Source: Phymorhynchus buccinoides
Lineage: Eukaryota; Mollusca; Gastropoda; Neogastropoda; Raphitomidae
Length of the DNA: 64,000 nucleotides
Assembly (NCBI GenBank): GCA_017654935.2
Contig: CM065690.1
Coordinates: forward strand, 405,297 to 469,296
Direction: 5' to 3'
Of the stretch, positions 55,406 through 64,000 are shown in pieces. Position 1 is the stretch's first letter; each line of letters starts with the position of its first letter. Made by a program: the position numbers and the translations under genes. Under the pieces are notes generated by a model. It worked only from the letters and a program-made list of their open reading frames with translations. It had not been told where the DNA came from and did no database searches.

Positions 55406-55984
55406 TTATCCCTTTACGAAGCTAGCATTCAAAGCTCTGACCACAAGAGTACCTATTTCACTCCAAAAGCACTTACAACATTCTGCTGTGAATCCATCTG
55501 TACCCGGGCTTTTATTGTTCTTCATATTTTGTAATGCAAAACTAGCCTCCTCCAGAGTTATTTCACCTTCTAAGCAGTTAGCTTCATCAACATTTAAATG
55601 GGGTAGATTATCTACAAGATCATTGATTTCACACTCATCAACATTTATATGCTTGTACAAAGTCTCATAGAACTCTTGAACCTCATTTATGATTTCATGT
55701 TGTTCAGTTAAGGTAATACCATGCTTATCTATCAATCTAGCCATGTTATTGCTAACAAAATGTCTCTTTTCCAAATTACAAAAATAGCTTGTGACCTTCT
55801 CCCCATCAGCAATCCACCTGGCTCTTGACCTTAAGAGAACGCCTTCAATTCTTTTCTCTCGAATAACTTTTAACTCTTCTCGTTTTGCATCTATGACTCG
55901 AATTTCATCTTCACTTTTGTTTTCATGTCTTTCTAATTGTTGTATGTCTTGTTGTAGTACATGCTCCTCTTCATTTGTTTTCAT
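55406..55984 (-). CDS. LINE reverse-transcriptase N-terminal part
   Basis: The frame encodes a coiled-coil-like, acidic/basic start (HVLQQDIQQLERHENK), RSRARWIADGEKVTSYFCNL and KNNKSPGTDGFTAE. These are typical words of L1-clade reverse transcriptases. After the in-frame TAA the same frame continues to NIDLEKAFDSVSWDFLF (motif A) near 55110-55170. Confidence 0.8.
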   Translation of the reverse strand: MKTNEEEHVLQQDIQQLERHENKSEDEIRVIDAKREELKVIREKRIEGVLLRSRARWIADGEKVTSYFCNLEKRHFVSNNMARLIDKHGITLTEQHEIINEVQEFYETLYKHINVDECEINDLVDNLPHLNVDEANCLEGEITLEEASFALQNMKNNKSPGTDGFTAECCKCFWSEIGTLVVRALNASFVKG

Positions 55985-56965
55985 GTCTTTCTAATTGTTG
56001 TATGTCTTGTTGTAGTACATGCTCCTCTTCATTTGTTTTCATGTCTTTCTAATTGTTGTGTGTCTTGTTGTAGTACATGCTCCTCTTCATTTGTGTTCAT
56101 GTCTTTCTAATTGTTGTATGTCTTGTTGTAGTACATGCTCCTCTTCATTTGTTTTCATGTCTTTCTAATTGTTCTATGTCTTGTTGTAGTACATGCTCCT
56201 CTTCATTTGTTTTCATGTCTTTCTAATTGTTGTATGTCTTGTTGTAGTACATGCTCCTCTTCATTTGTTTTCATGTCTTTCTAATTGTTCTATGTCTTGT
56301 TGTAGTACATGCTCCTCTTCATTTGTTTTCATGTCTTTCTAATTGTTGTATGTCTTGTTGTAGTACATGCTCCTCTTCATTTGTTTTCATGTCTTTCTAA
56401 TTGTTGTATGTCTTGTTGTAGTACATGCTCCTCTTCATTTGTTTTCATGTCTTTCTAATTGTTCTATGTCTTGTTGTAGTACATGCTCCTCTTCATTTGT
56501 TTTCATGTCTTTCTAATTGTTCTATGTCTTGTTGTAGTACATGCTCCTCTTCATTTGTTTTCATGTCTTTCTAATTGTTGTATGTCTTGTTGTAGTACAT
56601 GCTCCTCTTCATTTGTTTTCATGTCTTTCTAATTGTTCTATGTCTTGTTGTAGTACATGCTCCTCTTCATTTGTTTTCATGTCTTTCTAATTGTTGTATG
56701 TCTTGTTGTAGTACATGCTCCTCTTCATTTGTTTTCATGTCTTTCTAATTGTTCTATGTCTTGTTGTAGTACATGCTCCTCTTCATTTGTTTTCATGTCT
56801 TTCTAATTGTTCTATGTCTTGTTGTAGTACATGCTCCTCTTCATTTGTGTTCATGTCTTTCTAATTGTTGTATGTCTTGTTGTAGTACATGCTCCTCTTC
56901 ATTTGTGTTCATGTCTTTCTAATTGTTGTATGTCTTGTTGTAGTACATGCTCCTCTTCATTTGTT
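55970..56965. repeat. 58-bp tandem array inside the LINE, about 17 copies
   Basis: Units contain TTGTTTTCATGTCTTTCTAA and GTCTTGTTGTAGTACATGCT. The first unit is part of the LINE coding frame (HVLQQDIQQLERHENK on the minus strand). As 58 is not divisible by three, the expansion destroys the frame. Confidence 0.96.
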
Positions 56966-57152
56966 TTCTTTTTTTTCATTGTGGCGTATGCAATTGTCTT
57001 TGACCTAATTTTCATTAGAAGAAAGTCTAAAAATAAATCATCAGGAATTGTAAATTGTAACTGAGACAATGGGATCTGTTCTATATTTTCTCTTATATAA
57101 GGAGTAGCTGCATATTCTTGCTTAACGTTTTTTTTTTATTTCTTCATTTATT

Positions 57153-57833
57153 TCATCCAAAAAAAGCCTTATCCTTTAGAAGAGATGAATTGAATTTCCA
57201 AAAGGTGTTACGTTTAAAGTTTTTATCAAACCTTAGTGTTAACAAAATCATGGAGTGATCTGTTCTGTAACCACAGTCAATGTCTGCATGTTCTACCAAA
57301 GAATACATATGGTCTGAAATTAGGAAAAAATCTAATCGAGCCTGCTGCAATGGATTGTTTCTTCTCCAAGTGAATCGTCTACTGTCTTCATTTAAATCTC
57401 TCCAGACATCGTTTAGCCCTAACTCATCTATCATGCTATCTATCATTTCTTTAGCTTTGGGATTGTTGACTTGTTTGTAATTGTCATAATCTCTTGATGG
57501 ATCGAGAACTAAATTGAAATCTCCTCCTATTATAATTCTATTAACGCTAAATTCTTTTATTTTTATAGTTAAAGCAGCATAGAACTCTGGGTCATCTCTG
57601 TTGGGACCATAAATATTTACAACAAGAAAATCATGCTTTTTTATTTCAGCCTGTACTATAACACAATTACCATCATTACCTTTATACACATTTTTTACTT
57701 TGAACTCAAAATTATTATTAAAGAGTATGGCCACCCCTCTTGCGTTAGAAGCATAGTTTGAAAAATATCCCTCATATCCCCATTCGGAAAGAATATATTT
57801 TTCCATTTTATCTTCAAAATGTGTGTCTTGCAA
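57153..57833 (-). CDS. LINE endonuclease domain
   Basis: The AP-endonuclease-type domain shows QDTHFEDK, NARGVAILF, VVNIYGPNRDD, IIIGGDFNLVLD, RRFTWRRNN, ARLDFFLIS and YRTDHSMILLTL. Order and spacing fit L1/Tx1-clade enzymes. The usual SDH is TDH here. The start at 57833 follows a stop-containing stretch, so the very N-terminus is missing or frame-shifted. Confidence 0.8.
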   Translation of the reverse strand: MQDTHFEDKMEKYILSEWGYEGYFSNYASNARGVAILFNNNFEFKVKNVYKGNDGNCVIVQAEIKKHDFLVVNIYGPNRDDPEFYAALTIKIKEFSVNRIIIGGDFNLVLDPSRDYDNYKQVNNPKAKEMIDSMIDELGLNDVWRDLNEDSRRFTWRRNNPLQQARLDFFLISDHMYSLVEHADIDCGYRTDHSMILLTLRFDKNFKRNTFWKFNSSLLKDKAFFG

Positions 57834-57840
57834 AAAAAAA

Positions 57841-58314
57841 GACTGAGTGTTTCTTATTTCTTAAGTAATGGAATACATCTCGTCTCTTGTGTTTGTTGTT
57901 CAGGCCCTGGCAATTAACAGAAACAACTGATATACTACTATCCATAAATATTGCTTAAAAAAAAAATATATATATATAATATTAACAACAGTGACAAACA
58001 CAAATCTCACCAGTGCCAAAAAAAAAAAAAACACCAAAATAAAAAAATAAAAACCCAACAACAGAAAGAAAATATTCTTCCGATGATCCCTGGCAAACAA
58101 GGAGCACCCACAGCAAGTTTCAAAACAAAAAAACCAGCATTCCACATGAAAATGTCCCAGAAAGAAATGCAAGAAGAGCGTGCATGTCAGCTTTACAAAA
58201 ATCGCTACCCAGATTGCCAAACTCCCACCTCCCAACCCTCACCAATTTCGTGCGACATGTGACTCTGCATGCCTAAACGGAGGCTTCATGCACGGCACGA
58301 TATATTGGAAAAGA
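57841..58314. other. AT-rich sequence, no gene
   Basis: It may be the upstream part of the LINE on the minus strand. No conserved domain was recognised. Confidence 0.5.
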
Positions 58315-59174
58315 AAGCTGCTATATAGAGTTAATTGTGAAGGAGAGTGACAACGTCAAGCTGATCGTGTCAGTGTGTCATTATGATGTGTCATGATGTG
58401 TCAACAGGCTGCAGCCAGCTGCTATTTAGAGTTAATTGTGAAGGAGAGTGACAACGCCAAGCTGATTGTGTCAAGTGTCACTGTGTCATTATGATGTGTC
58501 AACAGGCTGCAGCCAGCTGCTGTATAGAGTTAATTGTCAAGAAGAGCGACAACAATGTAAAGCTGATCGTGTCAATGTGTCACTGTGTCATTGTGATGTG
58601 TTAATGTGTTATTATGATGTGTCAACAGGCTGCAGCCAGCTGCTATATTGAACTGATCGTCAAGGAGAGTGACAACAACGTCAAGCTGATCGTGTCAATG
58701 TGTCATTATGATGTGTCAACAGGCTGCAGCCAGCTGCTATATTGAACTGATCGTCAAGGAGAGTGACAACAACGTCAAGCTGATCGTGTCAATGTGTCAT
58801 TATGATGTGTCAACAGGCTGCAGCCAGCTGCTATATTGAACTGATCGTCAAGGAGAGTGACAACAACGTCAAGCTGATCATGTCAATGTGTCATGATGTG
58901 TCAACAGGCTGCAGCCAGCTGCTATGTAGAGTTAATTGTCAAGGAAAGTAACAATGTCAAGCTGATTGTGCCAATGTGTCATGATGTGTCAACAGGCTGC
59001 AGCCAGCTGCTATATAGAGTTAATTGTCAAGGAGAGCGACAATGTCAAGCTGATTGTGCCAATGTGTCATGATGTGTCAACAGGCTGCAGCCAGCTGCTA
59101 TATAGAGTTAATTGTCAAGGAGAGCGACAACAACGTCAAGCTGATCGTGCCAATGTGTCATGATGTGTCAACAG
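58315..59174 (+). repeat. COPB1 E8 acceptor-edge array: 8 decoy acceptors
   Basis: TCAACAG acceptors lead exon-like starts at 58408, 58506, 58629, 58723, 58817, 58908, 58996 and 59084, before the real E8 at 59175 (spacing 88-123 bp). Each copies about 70 nt of E8 ([20 protein letters not shown]) and then diverges into TGTGTCATTATGATGTGTC. Copies alternate between two subtypes (ATTGAACTGATCG and ATAGAGTTAATTG), showing multi-unit duplication. A partial copy without an acceptor is at 58315-58365. Confidence 0.95.
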
Positions 59175-59294
59175 GCTGCAGCCAGCTGCTATATAGAGTT
59201 AATTGTCAAGGAGAGCGACAACAACGTCAAGCTGATCGTGCTGGATCGTCTGGTGGCTCTGAAGGAAGTGCCTGCCCACGAGAAAGTGCTGCAG
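59175..59294 (+). CDS. COPB1: COPB1 exon E8: residues 281-320
   Basis: The 120-nt exon encodes [20 protein letters not shown] and [20 protein letters not shown], phase 0 at both ends. [14 protein letters not shown] is a conserved beta-COP segment. The acceptor is TCAACAG at 59174 and the donor GTGAAT at 59295. Upstream copies stop before the LDRL codons, so only this copy reads through to a donor. Confidence 0.95.
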
Positions 59295-59344
59295 GTGAAT
59301 CAATCAATCAATCAGTCAATCAATCATTCAATCAATCAATGAAA
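59295..59344. repeat. CAAT tetranucleotide repeat at the E8 donor
   Basis: (AATC)n starts 4 nt into the intron and runs about 45 bp. Confidence 0.9.
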
Positions 59345-62264
59345 CATTCAAATTCTGTTCGTAGTTATTGTCTGTTATCTACAGTATGGTGTAATATTGT
59401 TTGTAATATGTTCAGGAACTGTCACTGTCAGTGTTATGTACAGTATGGTGTAATATCGTTTGTAATATGTTCAGGAACTGTCACTGTCAGTGTTATCTAC
59501 AGTATGGTGTAATATTGTGTGTAATATGTTCAGGAACTGTTAGTGTTATCTACAGTATGGTGTAATATTGTTTGTAATATGTTCAGGAACTGTCAGTGTT
59601 ATCTACAGTATGGTGTAATATTGTTTGTAATATGTTCAGGAACTGTTAGTGTTATCTACAGTAGTGTTATCTCTCTTTTCCAAAGTCAAATTTCTTCTGT
59701 CTGCCGTGCTTGCTATTTGGAGCTTCGGCGCATCAGTTCTGTACGTCATCTTCTGTCTGAAGAAGCCACCAAAACCCTCATTTCTGCCTTTGTTCTTTCA
59801 AGACTTGATTACTGTAATTCTCTCCTTGCTGGCTGCCCACAAAATCTCCTGATTAAATTGCAGAAAGTCCAAAACAATGCTGCTCGCCTCGTCCTGAAAT
59901 GCCAGAGGACCTCTCATGTTTCTCCTTTGCTTCAACCTCTCCACTGGCTCCCTGTTGAAAAGCACATTGAGTATAAACTCTCTCTATTATGTTACAAGTC
60001 GCTGAATGGTTTGGCCCCCCATCATATCTCTCTGATCTTCTATCGATTTATACTCCCACTAGACTGCTTCGCTCCTCCTCTGACACTCACGTTCTGCAGA
60101 TCCCTCGTTTCCGTGCCAGAACTCTTGGCGAACGTTCTTTTTCTTTCCAAGCTCCCTCCTCCTGGAACGGCCTCCCTTCTGCACTCCGAACCTCAAACAG
60201 CCTCTCTTCTTTCAAGTCCTCCCTCAAAACAACTCTCTTCAAAACATAATCTTTCTCCTCCTCCTCCTGCAAAGGTTATCCATTGAGTCATGTGTGTGCG
60301 TGTGTGCGTGCGCGTGTGTTTTGTTGGTGTGTGTGTGTGTGTGTTTGTTTGATCTCAAGTTCGTGTGAGTGTTTTGTGTGTTGTCTAGCTTTTCATTTTG
60401 TTAGTATTGTTTTTATCATGATTGTAAGCGCTTAGGGCTTTTGTTAAGATTAAGCGCCCTAAATATTCATTATTATTATTATTATTATTGTTTGTAATAT
60501 GTTATCTACAGTATGGTGTAATATTGTATGTAATATGTTATCTACAGTATGGTGTAATATTGTTTGTAATATGTTCAGGAACTGTCACTGTCAGTGTTAT
60601 ATACAGTGTGGTGTAATATTGTTTGTCATATGTTCAGGAACTGTTAGTGTTATCTACAGTATTGTTTGTAATATGTTATCTACAGTATGGTGTAATATTG
60701 TTTGTAATATGTTCAGGAACTGCTACTGTCAGTGTTATCAACAGTATGGTGTAATATTGTTTGTAATATGTTCAGGAACTGTTAGTGTTATCTACAGTAT
60801 GGTGTAATATTGTTTGTAATATGTTCAGGAACTGTTAGTGTTATCTACAGTGTGGTGTAATATTGTTTGTAATATGTTCAGGAACTGTTAGTGTTATCTA
60901 CAGTATGGTGTAATATTGTTTGTAATATGTTCAGGAACTGTTAGTGTTATCTACAGTATGGTGTAATATTGTTTGTAATATGTTCAGGAACTGTTAGTGT
61001 TATCTACAGTGTGGTGTAATATTGTTGTAATATGTTCAGGAACTGCCATTGTCAGTGTTATCTACAGTATGGTGTAATATTGTTTGTAATATGTTCAGGA
61101 ACTGTCACTGTCAGTGTTATCTACAGTATGGTGTAATATTGTTTGTAATATGTTCAGGAACTGTTAGTGTTATCTACAGTATGGTGTAATATTGTTTGTA
61201 ATATGTTCAGGAACTGTCAGTGTTATCTACAGTGTGGTGTAATATTGTTTGTAATATGTTCAGGAACTGTTAGTGTTATCTACAGTATTGTTTGTAATAT
61301 GTTATCTACAGTATGGTGTAATATTGTTTGTAATATGTTCAGGAACTGTCACTGTCAGTGTTATCAACAGTATGGTGTAATATTGTTTGTAATATGTTCA
61401 GGAACTGTCACTGTCAGTGTTATCTACAGTATGGTGTAATATTGTTGTAATATGTTCAGGAACTGCCATTGTCAGTGTTATCTACAGTATGGTGTAATAT
61501 TGTTTGTAATATGTTCAGGAACTGTCAGTGTTATCTACAGTATGGTGTAATATTGTTTGTAATATGTTCAGGAACTGTCAGTGTTATCTACAGTATGGTG
61601 TAATATTGTTTGTAATATGTTCAGGAACTGTTAGTGTTATCTACAGTATGGTGTAATATTGTTGTAATATGTTCAGGAACTGTTAGTGTTATCTACAGTA
61701 TGGTGTAATATTGTTTGTAATATGTTCAGGAACTGTTAGTGTTATCTACAGTATGGTGTAATATTGTTTGTAATATGTTCAGGAACTGTTAGTGTTATCT
61801 ACAGTGTGGTGTAATATTGTTTGTAATATGTTCAGGAACTGTTAGTGTCATCTAGAGTGTGGTGTAATATTGTTTGTAATATGTTCAGGAACTGTTAGTG
61901 TTATCTACAGTATGGTGTAATATTGTTTGTAATATGTTCAGGAACTGCCATTGTCAGTGTTATCTACAGTATGGTGTAATATTGTTTGTAATATGTTCAG
62001 GAACTGTTAGTGTTATCTAGAGTGTGGTGTAATATTGTTTGTAATATGTTCAGGAACTGTTAGTGTTATCTACAGTGTGGTGTAATATTGTTGTAATATG
62101 TTCAGGAACTGTTCAGTGTTATCTACAGTGTGGTGTAATATTGTTTGTAATATGTTCAGGAACTGTTAGTGTTATCTACAGTGTGGTGTAATATTGTTTG
62201 TAATATGTTCAGGAACTGTTAGTGTTATCTACAGTGTGGTGTAATATTGTTGTAATATGTTCAG
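59345..62264 (+). repeat. COPB1 E9 acceptor-edge array, about 40 copies, ~53-bp period
   Basis: Each unit contains TTTGTAATATGTTCAG, the E9 acceptor, followed by GAACTG, the first six nt of E9, then TTAGTGTTATCTACAGTATG. The last unit continues from GAACTG into the real exon. The array is interrupted by a LINE tail at 59660-60492. Confidence 0.95.
59660..60492 (+). mobile_element. L2-like LINE 3' end inserted in the E9 array
   Basis: The + strand encodes LISAFVLSRLDYCNSLLAGC, KLQKVQNNAARLVLKCQRTS, LHWLPVEKHIEYKLSLLCYK and, after a 1-nt shift near 60025, YLSDLLSIYTPTRLLRSSSD and RSFSFQAPSSWNGLPSALR. The 3' UTR has TG repeats, TTAAGCGCCC and a terminal (ATT)n. It is 5' truncated. Array units resume directly after the tail, so it jumped into an existing array. 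Confidence 0.88.
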
Positions 62265-62372
62265 GAACTGGTGATGGATGTCCTTCGTGTGTTGGCGGCC
62301 CCTGACCTTGAGGTCAGAAAGAAGACTTTGACCTTGGCTATGGAGCTGGTCAACTCTCGCACCATTGAGGAG
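62265..62372 (+). CDS. COPB1: COPB1 exon E9: residues 321-356
   Basis: The 108-nt exon encodes [20 protein letters not shown] and [16 protein letters not shown], phase 0 at both ends. LVMD(I/V)[14 protein letters not shown] is a hallmark of beta-COP. The acceptor is TTCAG at 62264 and the donor GTGGGT at 62373. The remaining roughly 600 residues of the protein, including the C-terminal appendage, must lie beyond the right edge of the window. Confidence 0.95.
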
Positions 62373-63695
62373 GTGGGTGGAACGTCTGTTGTTATCAATC
62401 ATTGTGGCTGGAACGTCTGTTGTTATCAATCATTGTGGGTGGAACGTCTGTTATCAATCATTATTTATTGGGTGGAACGTCTGTTGTCAATCATTGTGGG
62501 TGGAACGTCTGTTGTTATCAATCATTGTGGGTGGAACGTCTATTATCAATCATTGTGGGTGGAACGTCTGTTGTTATCAATCATTGTGGCTGTAACGTCT
62601 GTTGTTATCAATCATTGTGGGTGGAACGTCTGTTGTTGTCAATCATTGTGGGTGGAACGTCTGTTGTTGTCAATCATTGTGGGTGGAACGTCTGTTGTTA
62701 TCAATCATTGTGGGTGGAACGTCTGTTGTTATCAATCATTGTGTGGGTGTAACATCTGTTGTTATCAATCATTGTGGGTGTAACGTCTGTTGTTATCAAT
62801 CATTGTGGGTGGAACGTCTGTTGTTATCAATCATTGTGGGTGGAACGTCTGTTGTTATCAATCATTGTGGCTGTAACGTCTGTTATCAATCATTGTGGCT
62901 GGAACGTCTGTTATCAATCATTGTGGGTGGAACGTCTGTTGTTGTCAATCATTGTGGGTGGAACGTCTGTTGTTATCAATCATTGTGGCATATGGAACAT
63001 CTGTTGTTATCAATCATTGTGGGTGGAACGTCTGTTGTTATCAATCATTGTGGCTGGAACGTCTGTTGTTATCAATCATTGTGGCTGTAACGTCTGTTGT
63101 TATCAATCATTGTGGCTGGAACGTCTGTTGTTATCAATCATTGTGGCTGTAACGTCTGTTGTTATCAATCATTGTGGCTGTAACGTCTGTTGTTATCAAT
63201 CATTGTGGGTGGAACGTCTGTTGTTATCAATCATTGTGGCTGTAACGTCTGTTGTTATCAATCATTGTGGCTGGAACGTCTGTTGTTATCAATCATTGTG
63301 GCTGTAACGTCTGTTGTTATCAATCATTGTGGCTGTAACGTCTGTTATCAATCATTGTGGCTGTAACGTCTGTTGTTATCAATCATTGTGGGTGTAACGT
63401 CTGTTGTTATCAATCATTGTGGCTGGAACGTCTGTTGTTATCAATCATTGTGGCTGTAACGTCTGTTGTTATCAATCATTGTGGCTGGAACGTCTGTTAT
63501 CAATCATTGTGGCTGGAACGTCTGTTGTTATCAATCATTATTTATTGGGTGGAACGTCTGTTGTTGTCAATCATTGTGGCTGGAATGTCTGTTGTCAATC
63601 ATTGTGGCTGGAATGTCGTCAATCATTGTGGGTGGAACGTCTGTTGTTATCAATCATTGTGGGTGGAACGTCTGTTGTTGTCAATCATTATTTTA
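62373..63695 (+). repeat. ~31-bp array starting at the E9 donor, about 40 copies
   Basis: Units read GTGGGTGGAACGTCTGTTGT, then TATCAATCATT. The first unit begins exactly at the E9 donor GTGGGT. Variants GTGGCTGGAACG and GTGGCTGTAACG lack a consensus donor. Little or no exon sequence is included. Confidence 0.95.
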
Positions 63696-63739
63696 TGGAT
63701 GAAAGTAGTTCAGGACTGTTCATGATTATCAGGATTGGA

Positions 63740-64000
63740 AAAGTTGATTGAAAGGGTCTTCAGGATTGGCCGGATCCACGGCCTTAAAATCAAACAACAT
63801 TGATGGCAGATTATAGCAAGATGTTGGCCATGCCATTCTAACACCACCCCCACCCATCCTATGTAGACACACACACACATTACATCGATGGCAGATTGAA
63901 ACAAGATGTTGGCCATGCCATTCTAACACCACCCCCAGACCATCCTGTAGACACAGACACAAACAGACATTGATGGCAGATTGAAACATGTTGGCCATGT
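63740..64000. repeat. ~75-90-bp tandem units, 3 copies, at the window edge
   Basis: Units contain ATTGATGGCAGATTGAAACA and TGTTGGCCATGCCATTCTAA, and continue past the end of the window. Confidence 0.85.

Larger units (their letters stand above)
55046..57840 (-). mobile_element. L1/Tx1-like LINE, truncated at its 3' side
   Basis: On the minus strand an endonuclease (57833-57153) is followed by a linker containing a 58-bp tandem array, then the N-terminal reverse-transcriptase region (55984-55046). The element stops within the palm, just after motif A, where the E7 donor array begins. LINEs are normally truncated at the 5' side, so this end was probably lost by a later rearrangement. An in-frame stop lies at about 55406. 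Confidence 0.82.

Noticed and set aside
57900..58262. Possible small membrane protein on the minus strand
   Set aside because: Phe/Leu-rich because of A/T-rich homopolymers; no conserved features, and it overlaps the LINE flank.
62365..63751. Repeat proteins rich in [11 protein letters not shown]
   Set aside because: Translations of the ~31-bp intronic array following the E9 donor.

Overview
The window is nuclear DNA from an intron-rich animal. A lophotrochozoan, most likely a mollusc, is my best guess: CR1/L2 and L1/Tx1-type LINEs, hAT pieces, TTAGGG-type interstitial motifs and a well conserved animal housekeeping protein fit this, but no feature fixes the species. The only host gene I can identify is the 5' third of COPB1 (beta-COP, the beta subunit of the COPI coat) on the + strand. 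Eight coding exons (15807-15900, 22041-22270, 28136-28305, 42971-43085, 47462-47554, 51443-51580, 59175-59294, 62265-62372) join in frame with GT-AG borders into about 356 codons, beginning at the initiator Met. The gene runs on past the right edge. I call these exons E2 to E9, because a 5' UTR exon must lie upstream of E2.

Layout: 1-11000 is a reverse-complement copy of about 11501-23490. The two arms are separated by exactly 500 N, so E2 and E3 also occur a second time, inverted and partly damaged, in the left arm. From 23490 to 64000 the sequence is single copy in this window. It consists of short exons in very large introns filled with minisatellites and broken mobile elements: a composite insert in intron 3; a long 44-bp satellite, hAT halves, a nearly complete CR1-like LINE and a telomere-motif array in intron 4; a hAT-like insertion and a second CR1-like fragment in intron 5; 57-bp and other arrays in intron 6; an L1/Tx1-like LINE in intron 7; and an L2-like tail in intron 8.

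The most unusual property is that the tandem arrays are tied to splice junctions. At most exon borders the end of the exon, together with its splice site, has been copied outward into the intron as a tandem array. There are about 8 acceptor-bearing copies before E2, 7 before E3, 2 before E4, 4 before E5, 8 before E8 and about 40 before E9. There are 2 donor-bearing copies after E2, 10 after E3, 4 after E5, about 17 after E6 and about 60 after E7. Copies next to the exon resemble it most and distant ones have decayed. I know of no description of this as a genome habit. It is the best candidate here for something new, with the caveats that the window is one gene and the inverted arms may be an assembly artefact.

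No tRNA, rRNA, CRISPR or prokaryotic operon structure was seen. Most long open frames here are by-products of tandem repeats.
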